Assembly: GCA_022575985.1 (NCBI GenBank)
Contig: JAKSXM010000266.1
Span: 1-64,000, forward strand
DNA length: 64,000 nt
From: Anagrus nilaparvatae
Taxonomy: Eukaryota > Arthropoda > Insecta > Hymenoptera > Mymaridae
Direction of reading: 5' to 3'
Shown here: positions 48,101-58,958 of the stretch, piece by piece
Layout: each line of letters starts with the position of its first letter
How positions within the stretch are numbered: the first letter of the stretch is position 1
Program-made: the position numbers and the translations under genes
The notes under the pieces: model-generated
What the model saw: the letters and a program-made list of their open reading frames with translations, nothing else
What the model was told of the DNA's origin: nothing
Databases searched by the model: none

Positions 48101-49490
48101 CTGAATTAATTTGTAGCTCCTGTTTTTCATTAAACTCTAATAAATTAAATGTTAGGTGAAAAATGGATCATAGTGTTGATGATGTGGTACTGATCTCTGA
48201 TGAGACCATACATGGCCTTTGATTGGAGTGATCGGGGTCTCTTATGGTTCTGATGGGTGCGTATGGTGAGCCTCAAGGCTAGGTTAGCACTTGTGATGGT
48301 AGGGGTTTCCATGAAATAAATTTTAACAAGAAATTATTTAACAATAACAATAATAAAATTTATTAACGAATAAGAAAAAAAACCAAATATGTACAAAATG
48401 CCATATAATGAGCGCCAGGCAATTTATTTTAAAAATTGCCAAAAATACTAAAATTAATTAATTTGAAACCCGTATCTATCCATTTAATTTGCCCGTGTAT
48501 AAAAGATACATGAGACAACTCGGGTTATCTTTCCGCGATATAATATATACAATTTTGCCTAAAAATCTGCCAAATACTAATTATAAAATAAACTTAATAA
48601 TATAAATGACTTACAATAAATCTATACAAAACTAATGGGAGAGAGCGAGAGAGAAGTATGGTCGCGCACGATGATGTTTTCGTCTTCTTGCTGTATACCT
48701 CCCCTTCTTACTGGCTTCTTAGACTCAACGACAAAATGGATGCCAATATTTTAATATTTAATAATTAGCTGATATGGTTATGTCAAATCGGTGTTGAACC
48801 TAATTCACCCAAGAACCTTCTCAGTGTTCGTTTGTGAATGCTAATGACCACTTCAGTGTTCACTATATGATTTATCGAAATAACGATAATTGTCACGAAA
48901 TTTTAATAATAATATTGATTATTAATTATAGTTATTACTTCACTGTCAAATTTAATGATAATTAATTATCATAAATCCATGTGTACATAATACACAATAA
49001 TCACTAACAGTTTTCACGACCGAACGCGTAATGGCGTCGGTATATAAGGGCGTGCACGCACGAGGTGTAAAACGAGACAAAAAGAAAATAGGATAGCGAA
49101 TTCGCTAACCGCAGTTAATTGTTATTAATTTATGAAGCGTCACCACAATAATTCAAATTCACAACAATAACGAGCAATAACTGCTCGCAATCACTACAAT
49201 AACTGCTAGCCTTGCAGCGGAAATATATTTACGAAAATGTAGAGGACCGCAAAGTGGCATCCACTCACGCCCGCTCTAGCTCTATGAGCGCATGGCAGAA
49301 ACGATGGAAAGGTAAACGAAAGGCCAGGTAGACGCGTACTCTGATCTCAGATCTGCAGGCATAGATAGGGCGAAGGCATAGCGAAGTGTTACTTTTACCT
49401 TACCCAATTTTGGCTGTTTCCGGTTCATGTTAGAAAAATGGCAGTTAGAAAGGTGGCAACAACGTAGTGCCTATACTGCTCAGGTGTGAG
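45163..49490. other. AT-rich region without a recognised gene
   Basis: Short open frames (45463-45660, 46269-46472) are not recognisable as genes and are bounded by AT-rich low complexity. 46150-48300 is T-rich with recurrent TAATAAATTTGGTATTA units (47915-48005) and a (TTA)n tract (47057-47085). 48310-49460 is more complex, with GAGA-type purine runs near 48640, and resembles LTR or promoter DNA. No product can be assigned. Confidence 0.35.
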
Positions 49491-49689
49491 GGACACAGCA
49501 GAGCACACATTCTTTGGATGTTATGTTAGGAAAACTAATATCTTGCTCCGACTTCCCCCAAGTACCCCAATTGCTCAATATAAACCCTCCATGGGGGCAA
49601 ATATACTGATTAAATAAAACTTTAATTTTATGTATATTCGTAGGTTCATTGGCTCACTGAAACTGAAAATGCTGTCAAAAAAAAATAAT

Positions 49690-51250
49690 ATCTTACTCCT
49701 ATTTCCCTCAAGAGCCTTAAAATAAATGTTCATCCTTAAGTATCGTTAATACTTGGGGACCATTAAAGATGCCTTCTTTAAATTTTGCTTCGGAAATATT
49801 AGAGAATTTCTCAAATAAGAAGTTAAAACTATTTTCATCTTTATTTAGCGCTTTCACAAGTTCCTTTATAAATACTAATTTTAAGTGAAGCAGTGAGATT
49901 AATGTTTTTTTTTGAGTCAACTTAATTTTTATGTATAATAATATTTTTTCCTGGTATGTGTTCTATATGTGTGTTTCTCTACCATTCCACAAGCAGAAAA
50001 AACAAGAAAATTTCGTATATCCAGATTGTTGCCCTAAAAGAATAGAAATCATTTATATATCATTACAAATTAGACTCCATTCTCCTATTTTGTAAATATT
50101 TGGCTTCATATGATTCATTAGACCTTCACAGCAATAAACTAAGAAATCTTTTATTTTTTAAAAATTGAGAGCATGACTCATACTTGTGCTTTATTTCCTA
50201 AAAGATTCCATCTTTGTAAACGAGGTATTAATAGCTCTTATCAATCTTTATCGAGTCCTCCGTCTCTAATGAAATTAATTAAGGATTCTTGATTTATTAA
50301 AATAGGTTTTTTCTAAGGTTCATAAAATCCTCATTCCCTGATCTTATTCCCTTTTTCCTTAAGTTTCCCAATAATGTTGAACCTCAAAAATCATTCCATG
50401 TAGAGAATTCGCTATCAGATACAGAGGTCGAAGAAGAATTAAGTTATGCAGACAGCGAAATCAACTCCGAAGGATTTTATGAAGATCAGAAAAACCTATT
50501 TTAATAAATCAAGAATCCTTGAATCCGTGATTTAATTAAAGACTTAGGACTCGATAAAGATAGATCAGAGCTGTTAATATCTCGTTTACAAGGATGGAAT
50601 ATTTTAGAAAATTAAACAAAAGTAACTTTTTATCGAAAAAGTTAAGATTCATTTTTAAAATTTTTAAAAAAAGAGGATTCCCTAGTATATTGCTGTGATA
50701 TAGAAGATCTAATTAATATATGAAGCCAAATATTTACAAGAAAAAAGAATGACGTCTATTTTAAATAAAAGAAGTTTGAAAGCAGTTTTTCTTACATAAT
50801 GGCAAAGTTTATTTTCCGATCCCTGTAGTCCATTCAGTAAAAATGAGAGAAGATTATTTTAATATAGAATATATGCTTCTGAAATTAAATTACCAATATC
50901 ATCAATGTTTAATTTTTTAATGATATAAAAACTATTTCTATTCTTTCAGGGCAACAATCTGGATATACGAAATGTTTTTGTTTTTTGTGCTTACGGAATG
51001 GTAGAGACAAACTTAACCATTATAAAAAAAATTATAGCCTGTTAAAAAACATTATACATAAAAATTAAGTTGACCCGAAAAAAATATTAATTCCACCGCT
51101 TTCCTTAAAATTAAGACTTATAAAGGAATTTTTGAAAGCGCTAAATAAAGATGAAAATAGTTTCAACTATTTATTTGAGAAATTCCCTAATATTTGAAGA
51201 AAAAAAAAATTAAAGAAGGCGTCTTTATTGGTCCCCAAGTACGAACTCTA
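49690..51250. repeat. Large inverted duplication of a transposon gene
   Basis: The left arm, about 49690-50340, is the inverted counterpart of about 50465-51250. Paired landmarks include AAGGATTCTTGATTTATTAA, TTTGGCTTCATATGA, CAACAATCTGGATATACGAA and the GCGCTTTC...CTTTATTTAG segment. The right arm is longer and holds about 320 bp missing from the left. Both arms carry the same decayed coding sequence. Confidence 0.8.
49717..50060 (-). pseudogene. Left-arm copy of transposon-associated protein fragment
   Basis: In minus orientation GQQSGYTKFSCFFCLWNGRE (50027-49968) is followed, after a gap, by a 67-codon frame with LLHLKLVFIKELVKALNKDE and KEGIFNGPQVLTIL. It matches the right-arm copy at 50950-51260 almost residue for residue. 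The family is a repeat-associated protein commonly seen in invertebrate genomes and probably transposon-encoded; its biochemical role is not known to me. Confidence 0.65.
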
Positions 51251-51600
51251 CTTAAATATGAACATTTTGTTTTAACAATGACTAACATAGAGAAACCAGC
51301 TTGGTTAATTTTTGAAAAGGTTGTAAAGAATTTTCTTGTAAAAAACAAAGCAGATAACTTTAAAGAAATAGTAGCAGAATTAATAGAAAATTATAAAGAT
51401 TTAGGTTGTAATAAGATCTTAAAATTATATTCTCTTGATTCACACCTTGATAAATTTTCAGAAAACTTATCAGATTACAGTAAAGAACAAGGAGAAAGAT
51501 TTTATCGGGATATGTGTCAAATGGAGAAGCTTTATCAAGGTGTTTTGAATGTACATATGCTGTGAGATTACTGCTGGCTAATGAAAAGGGAATGTAAAAC
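50770..51600 (+). pseudogene. Right-arm copy of transposon-associated protein, broken
   Basis: Pieces in several frames follow the order of the family: a SLKAVFL segment, VHSVKMREDYFNIEYML, GQQSGYTKCF, LRLIKEFLKALNKDENSF, then the longest open part 51194-51565 with KEGVFIGPQVRTLL, LGCNKILKLYSLDSHLDKFS and EQGERFYRDMCQMEKLYQG. The frame ends at TGA (51563-51565), yet DYCWLMKREC continues directly behind it, so this is a nonsense mutation. Frameshifts and further stops lie upstream. The conserved EQGERF/YQG block made the family recognisable. Confidence 0.7.
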
Positions 51601-51639
51601 TTCTTATAAAAGATAGACTGTGCGCACATCATTTGAGAG

Positions 51640-52525
51640 TAAGGTCAAGAGATACCATAAAAAATTGAGTAAAATAAAATATTTCACCCGATAACTTAAT
51701 TGGACAAAAAATTTTTTCCCAAATTTTGTCAACTTTACTCGTTATAATATCGGAGTTTATTCCATAGGAATTTTTTTCCTTTAGGAACTTTAAATACAAA
51801 ACGTATAGAAATGAGGAGGAACAAGAGTGCCCTGTATTAACCCTGACAACTTACAATGTACTTACATTTTTAGATATTGGAACCTATATAACATAAGAAA
51901 ATGAGAGAAGAAAGAAAGAGAGAAAAGGAATACATTTTTTTGTTGGGGTGTCGTGTTTGGTGGTGAATAAACACAGATAAATTAGGATATTCCTTATTCG
52001 GGTTTAGTCTGTTGTCTAAACTCATTTACTGGTGACAGGATTTCAAAATAACTAAGTCCTTTTATTATTGAAATGCTGGTTTATTGACTTATAATATGGC
52101 TGGCCGTGCTTAGATCTCTTAATTAGTGGTAGAGAGAATCCTGAGTACAAGTTAGTCTCTTGATTTGATAGTTTATCAGTTCTATTCTCAGTCAGTTCTG
52201 TCTGTCAGGAGCTTTTGTGAGAGCTTTTAAAGGGTTTGCGTTTTGGGAATGAAGGAGGAGACAAATGCGCGTAATTGACTTAATGCGGAAAATTTAGTGT
52301 CCTTAGTAACAGTTTCTCCAATCATTGGTAATTAGTCTGTATGATGGGGGCGGCTTTAATTCCACCTCGAGTACTTCGTGTGAGGTCTTATTATGCACTT
52401 CCTTGCACCTGCGGTTTGTTAGAATGATGGTGTTGATGAAGCATTTTTAATTATAATATCATATTATTTTATTTCTAATAATTCTGTCTAGACGTAATTC
52501 TTAGTAATTTATATTTAATCATTCT
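51640..52525. other. Non-coding, possible LTR-like tail
   Basis: No gene is seen. A phrase ending in ACTCATTTACTGGTGACAGG at 52018-52039 resembles an LTR end plus primer site in style, without proof. The rest is unremarkable AT-rich DNA. Confidence 0.3.
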
Positions 52526-52529
52526 GTAA

Positions 52530-53330
52530 CTAACGGTACAGGGGGTTTATAAGGGGCTTTATTGTAGCACTTAAGGGAAGTAGGAGTAAAATATTTTTAT
52601 TTTAACTATCATTTTCAGTTTCAGTGATTCAAAGAACCTAAGAATATATATAAATTAAAAATTTTTTTTATTCTGTAAAGTCTCTATAGGGGGAAAATAT
52701 ATGGAGCTATCCTGTAATTTTGGGGAAGTAGGAGTAAGATATTTTTATTTCTGCTATCATATTTAGTTTCAGTAACCTAAAGAACCAAAGAATAGGCATC
52801 ATAATTTTTATCGAAAGAGTAAATTTGCCCCATGGAGAGGGGGGGGGGTTCAAGAGCTATTAAGGTTCTTAAAGGAAATAAGAGTAAGATATTATTTTTT
52901 TCTGATATAATTTTCAGTTTTAGTGAGCCAATTAATCTACGAATATACATAAAATTATAAGTTTTATTTAATCAGTATATTTGCCTTTATGGGAGTTTAT
53001 AAGGAGCTATGCGGTACTTAGGGGAAGTAGATGAAAGTGATTATTTTTTTCTGTTAGCATTTTCAGTTTCAGTGACCCCAAAAACTTAGGAATATACATT
53101 AAATTAAAAGTTTTATTTAGTTAGTATATTTACCCCTATGGAGAATTGATATAAATTAATTGGGGTGCTTGGAAGAAGTAGGAGTATGATATTAGTTTTC
53201 TGTTAGACTTTTTAATTTTACTCATCCAAAAAACCTAAGAATTTAAATTTTTATCTAAGGCAGAATATATTCCCACTTGAAGGGTTTATAGGGTTTTTAG
53301 GGAGATTTAAGGTCTAAGATGGACTATTTT
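52530..53330. repeat. Tandem ~147 bp repeat, inverted copies at 49530-49700
   Basis: GGGAAGTAGGAGTAAGATATT recurs near 52574, 52720, 52870, 53020 and 53168. Units share TTTTCAGTTTCAGTGACCC, AAAGAACCTAAGAATATACA and a G-rich GGGGTTTATAAGGGGC part. Two inverted units lie at 49530-49700, outside the left arm of the duplicated transposon gene, so the satellite flanks that structure on both sides. Confidence 0.75.
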
Positions 53331-53669
53331 AAACTTTCTTTTTGTCAGGTTTGATTTTAATACCTCCAAATCCATGCTGCGAGCGTGATATGACTGTATT
53401 TTTGAGTAATTTTTATTAGAATAAATGTTGACATAATGCAGTAACTTTTCTATTTAACATCTAATCCCAGTGATTGGGTTAGTTCAAAACAGTCCATACT
53501 GATAAACCATGCGGTGAACCACTTGGATAATAGAACAATAAAACAATAAACTTAAATACTAAACCTAAAAACCATTTCGATATACCTATTAATGTACTAG
53601 AGCGGAAAAAAAGAAGACTATTATGATAAGCCTTTAAATTTTTATCAAGATGACCATATTTTCCTGCAA

Positions 53670-53963
53670 TTATTTATTGGTCCTCTTAAAAAAAGAATCT
53701 ATAAAAAAATCTGATATAGTTAAATATAACTCCATGACTCTTTCTTCAAACGTTGAAGCATTATCTTGTAAATTTTCCCGGTATTGCGTTATAAAATACG
53801 AGAACTCCGTTCTTAATCTTCTGAGGCTAATATCTTTATTAGCCCCAGAAGTCTTAAGATTAGTAAAGTATTTAGTTACAGCGGTTTTTGACGCGTTTAC
53901 CAAGTCCTGGTGGGCCTTAACATAGTCGCGCTTGCGGTTAATCAGCCACTCTTTTAATTTCAT
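53670..53963 (-). CDS. Hypothetical helical ORF
   Basis: A 97-codon minus frame from ATG 53963. The peptide is charged and helix-rich (KEWLINRKRDYVKAHQDLVN, FSYFITQYRENLQDNASTFE), not low-complexity, and unlike the repeats around it. It resembles in style the N-terminal helical part of retroelement Gag proteins, but no diagnostic motif is present. It ends in FFKRTNK and a stop. Confidence 0.3.
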   Translation of the reverse strand: MKLKEWLINRKRDYVKAHQDLVNASKTAVTKYFTNLKTSGANKDISLRRLRTEFSYFITQYRENLQDNASTFEERVMELYLTISDFFIDSFFKRTNK

Positions 53964-55780
53964 ATCAATTTTAAAATATAAGATAAGATAATACTATTCA
54001 ATTGTCTTGCCAAGCTGCTCATTCACCAACAAAGAATTTATTTCATTTTAATACCAAACTTCCAAATTCAAACTTTGGTTTTGCCACTGATTAATTTAAC
54101 ACAGAATAAATTTTATTTAAAAATGTAGAAAAGTATTTAATTGCCAAATTGAGTCGAAGTTTTGAAATAATAAAAAAAAACTGTTGAATTCAAGAAATTA
54201 TTTTATTTGAGAATGACGGCAAAGATTTTAAATAAAATTATTAAATGAAATTATTAAACATCAAAATTGTAAAATGTGACCGATTAGCAAATTGTTTCGA
54301 AAAAAACTGACCTAGAGCTACTTCATAGTCTTACGGCTTACCTCGTATGCGCATCCTTCCTTTGTGAAATCTTATCCTCATTTATATGTATTTATGTTTT
54401 AAGCCTTTTAGCATTAGTGGCGCTGGCACTAAAAAATTGAGATGATCTTTATACTATTGTAATTTTGCCACTCGATACCGGCGAAGCTAGTCCGGTGGCG
54501 GACTCAGTTCCCATAAGGGAAACTGTGACAAGGGGAAATTGACCGTGTAAAAATCCTAAGAATTATTCTAGTACTATCTAGCTTCTGGGGCAGTTAAAGG
54601 ACAATATAATCTAATAAGTTAATGCCCAAAATACTAAAATTTGGCGAGTCTAAACACGAAAACGTCAAATTAATGAAGGCGACTTAAAAATTTTTCAAAA
54701 TAGCAGATGGATTTGAATTTCTTGCTTTTTCATTAAATTAACCTACACGCTAACTAACATTAATATCTATTATGTATTGATTTATACAAATTATAAATTA
54801 TGTCTATTATAATTAAAATATCAAATATATTTTAATCAATATCTTATACAATATATTTTATTATTTTATTTTTTAGATTTTAGAAGAAATGCTAAAAAAG
54901 CTTGAAATAAAGCATGCAGTATGGTCTAAAAATCGTGATGGAACATTTTATCAGGTTTTTATATGCATAGATCAAATTTTTAAAGCATTAATAATTTATT
55001 AAAGTCAAAAAAAAGTGTATTTGCTACATTGCAAAATTAAATTGTTTGTTAAATGTTTGTAAAATAAGTAATAAGGTAATAAGTATCAAGATCCCTGTAA
55101 ATATAATAGTACATAATGCGATCGAACGAAATGTTGAATAACGATAAACTATAAATAGTATAGTAGTAGATATATTTTTATGCAAAAAGCTTTAACTATC
55201 GCAAGATTTTTACCCATCCATTGCTTACCAGCATTACTTTTGCAGCTGGAGGAACATGATAAGCATCTGTGTCTTTTTTTTTGTAACACGCTTATCGATT
55301 TATATGCTTGATAAAACCATTGCAACGATTTTGTTAATTAACGTCAATCAATTTGAATAATCAATAGTAGTTAAGTAACCACTATGAACCTATTTTTTAT
55401 TTTTTTTTATTTTTATCAGTTAAAGAGCAGTTTGAAGCGAATTTTATGTGCATATATATATGACTCATTGCTCGAGGTAAGAAATGCGGTTCATAGTTTC
55501 TGCATTGCTTTTTGCTGACGACTGTTTTTTTTATAATTTATTTTTTTATTTTGATCTTCTCGTAAGTGAGTGAACCCTGACATTGATGTTAGAGTGAGTG
55601 AGACGATTCCTTGCCTTTTATTATGTGATAGTAATTTGAATATTATTCTCTTTTTTAACAAATTGCATCATCGTTGCATTTGATTTTTGCAGATACCGTT
55701 TTGCAAATTTTTTTAAATCTGCTAATTTTTTGACATTAATTAAAAAAAATTTTGTTAAATTTCAGGTTTTAATTTGATTT
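53964..55780. other. AT-rich DNA with one exon-like stretch
   Basis: 54876-54955 (after TTTTTTAG, before GTTTTT) encodes EEMLKKLEIKHAVWSKNRDG and could be an exon relic; no partner exon was found. The rest has no visible gene. Confidence 0.3.
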
Positions 55781-55782
55781 TT

Positions 55783-57030
55783 AATTGGTGACATGTATAA
55801 ATGTTTTTAGATTCTTTTGCTTAGTTGAAATTTTTTTTAGATATGATTATTTTTTTTTGTTAACCTACCAAGGATATTGAATTTTAATTGGTCAATCGTG
55901 AATTACTGGAAATTTATTTGACATACATTCTTTAAACCTGTTGGAAATCGTTGTAATTTTAGGTAGCTAAATGACCAAATTATTTTCACTAATCAAAAAT
56001 TTAGGGAGAAGTCGACTTGTTGATTTTTTGGGGTATGGTATTGCCTACCAAAGACATAAAAACTTTAATGGATAGATCGGAAATTACTGGAAATTTATAT
56101 GAGCTGGGTCCTTTAGACATATTGGAAATTGTTGTTATTTCATGTAGTTAGGTGATCAAATTATTTTAAATAAACCAAAATTTTAGAAAAAATTAACAGG
56201 TAAAATTTTTGGGGTTTTAAAAATTTTTTTAAATTGAAAAATTTTGTTTTGAAAATTTGGTACTTTTTTGTCGGTAGAGATCGTTTGCCATTTTTTTTTG
56301 ATAGATTATTTATATTTATTATTAACTGTTATCATTACTGTCGATACTTGACTTTTAATAACGTTTTCTGATCTTTGCGCACGCTCTTGTCAGCGTTTCT
56401 GGTTTACTCTCCCCGTAGTCTAGCACCACTGCCGCCACCCTTTCCTTGCAAAGTCTCGGTTGCTTTTTTTTGTTTTAAGCGTGAAACTTTCAAGCTTCTG
56501 ATTTGTTTTTGTTTTTTTTTCGTACAAATCGTACAAATTTTTAATTGGTGACATGTATAAATATTTTTAGATTCTTTCGCTTAGATGTAATTTTTTTATT
56601 AACCTACCGAAGATGTTAAATTTTAAACGATCAATCGTAAATTACTGGAAATTTCTTAGACATTGATTCTTTTGACCTGTTGAAAATCGTTGTAATTTTA
56701 GGTAGCTAAATGACCAAATTATTTTCACTAATCCTAAATTTAGAGAAAAGTCAACTGTTTGAATTTTTTGGGTATACTATTGCCTACCGAAGACATTAAA
56801 TTTTAATGGATCAATGGGAAGTTACTGGAAATTTATATGAGATGAATCCTTTAAGCCTGTTGGAAATTGTTGCCATTTTTGGTAGTTAGGTGATCAAATT
56901 ATTTTAATTGAACCGAAATTTAGAGTAAAATTACCAGGTAAAATTTTCGGGGTTTTAAAAATTTTTTGAAATTAAAAATTTTTTCCGTAAATTTGGTTCT
57001 TTTTTTTCGTCGACAGAGGTCGTTTGCCTT
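55783..57030. repeat. Duplicated ~500 bp module, each with two sub-repeats
   Basis: TTAATTGGTGACATGTATAA starts both copies (55783 and about 56539), and both end near a TCGTTTGCC phrase (56280 and 57020). Inside each, a ~185 bp sub-unit with ATTACTGGAAATTTAT, CTGTTGGAAATCGTTG and AAATTATTTTCACTAATC occurs twice. Divergence is moderate. It lies directly upstream of the spliced gene at 57.2 kb and holds no ORF. A T- and pyrimidine-rich spacer fills 56290-56530. Confidence 0.65.
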
Positions 57031-57245
57031 TTTTTTTGAAAAATTCGGTAGCTTTTTTAGGGTTTCTGAATCGATGCTTAGTCAGTCTTGCATAAACTTT
57101 GAAGTTAATGACATCTGTTAAATTGTTGTTTTATTTAAAAAAAGAAAAAAAAATGGGTAATAAGCCAACGAATTGTAGTGTAAACTATAGTCGTTTTGAA
57201 GACGCAGTCTTCAAGTAAAAAAAAATTAAAAACGGTTTTATCCAG

Positions 57246-58952
57246 GAAGCTCAATTTATAAATAATTGTGAAATTATTGGTGAAAATCGTTTATGGGCGC
57301 GATCCAAGTGTGCGTAAAATTTGTGATTTCAAATGGAGATCACAACTACAAGTCTGCTCGATAGAGGTGATTTTGAAAAAAATCAAATTAATTTTTAGTC
57401 TGTGCACGCTTCCAACGTTACGTGTTATTGCAAATAACGTGTTGTTAAATGAAAGTGATGAAAATGATGTTATATTAATTTTTGGTAATATTTTAAGGAG
57501 AAGAGGACAAGCTGGGCTTGCGTGTTTTGATTTGTTCATGAATAAATACAATACCATTAAATGTAAGTTTTGTTTTTTTGTTCTTTTTAAATGATGAATG
57601 TTAAATTTTTGTACATGGTTTTTATTTCTGCAATTAGATTTTGAAGATGGTCTTGACGGTAAATTTTTAGATGTAATTTTACCGTCTGACGAAAATTTAC
57701 AAGGTAATACTGAATTTTTATTTGATATAGTATTTGAATAAAAATTTTTCTCGAACTCTTTCCCCCTAAACCCAGAATAAAAACAAAAATTTTACTCGAC
57801 ATCTCACCCTGGCTTTACATTAAAAACATTAAATTAAACTTGTTTTCACTTTTTATATACTGCCGTACAAATCATAAATCCCACATCGATACCACTAACG
57901 AAAACCCTGACATCTCCTTTTCATTTTGAGCAGGAATGTCGGAGTCTTCGTTAGTGGTATCGATGTAGATGTGGGATTTGTGATTTGCGCTGCAGTATAC
58001 CTCACACGCATTGAAGTTAATAATGATTTTTTTTTTAGCAGATAATAATGTAATAGGGAAAAAAGATTCGAGTATAGTAGGTAAATTTTTCATGTTGTTA
58101 AATATTATGATGTTTTCAGAATAAATTGGTATTTTTTTCACGAATATTCGTTTTTTTTTATAGACCAGCTTAAATTAAAATACAAAAGTACTGTTTTCAA
58201 AAACCTCACTCCTGGATGCAGTAGCAAAGATTTTATCGATATTAATCAGCGCTTAAACGCGAGTAAGCAAGTTAAAACTTCTGGCAAAAAAATTGTAAAT
58301 GAAAGAAATTTAAAGGTTGCAGGTAAATTTGCAAATTTTTTGGCGTTATTCTGATTTTTTGTTGACTGTGAAATGCAATTTTTGTAATGCTTTTCTATTT
58401 TTTTTTTTGTTACTAATCAACTTAATTTGAAATATAAAGATACTGTACACGTGAATCCGACTCCTCGGTGTAGTGCAGATGATATACATGCTGACGATGT
58501 CGAGTCAACTGCGCCTATGGTTAAGGAAATTGTGAAAAGAAAAAATTCGAGCGAAGCAGGTAAATTTCTAAGATTTATTATTATGATTTGTTTTTTTTTT
58601 TTGCAAGTAGGATGCTTATTTTTTTATTTTTTTATTACAGACCAGCTTCAATCGAAAAAAAAAAAAAAAAAAAAATAGAAATAGGTACTATGCATGAAAA
58701 CCCGGTCCCTGATTGTGATATTGATGTTTTCGAGCATCTGGATGGTTGTGATATAGAGAGTGTTCCTATAGAAATTTTCTACGATTATCCATTTTTGAGG
58801 GCTTTTTTAGAGAACCCTTCTGGTCAGGATGAAAACGGGCTTACCTTAGAAGGTAATGTGGATATTTTCAGTTCTGTACATAAATGTACGCATGCTTTTT
58901 TTGCGGTAAAATAATATGCATTTTTTCATTTTTTTTGTAACACAGATTGGTC
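57246..58952 (+). pseudogene. Unrecognised multi-exon gene with tandem duplicated exons
   Basis: Exons fitting by phase are about 57246-57313, 57399-57562, 57638-57703, 58042-58080, 58164-58322, 58416-58559 and 58641-58852, possibly preceded by an ATG exon at 57153. Nearly all junctions from 57562 on are phase 1. Three successive exons start alike (DQLKLKYKSTV, NQLNLKYKDTV, DQLQSK) and two share a (T)PGCS/(T)PRCS motif, indicating exon duplication; donors are of the GTAAATTT type. Breaks: the exon at 58416 is preceded by TA instead of AG, and an A-run (58655-58675) shifts the frame of the next. A final acceptor at 58944-58945 leads into a frame that closes at 59076, not into the polymerase frame. 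The product is unknown. Confidence 0.45.
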
Positions 58953-58958
58953 TTGGTT

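Noticed and set aside
49717..53350. Whole 49.5-53.3 kb block as one transposon with satellite ends
   Set aside because: The flanking satellites are inverted, but 51640-52525 on the right has no counterpart on the left and no tips or target duplication were found.
58588..58678. Poly-Lys protein ends
   Set aside because: Produced by a long A-run, probably variable in length, not a real terminus.
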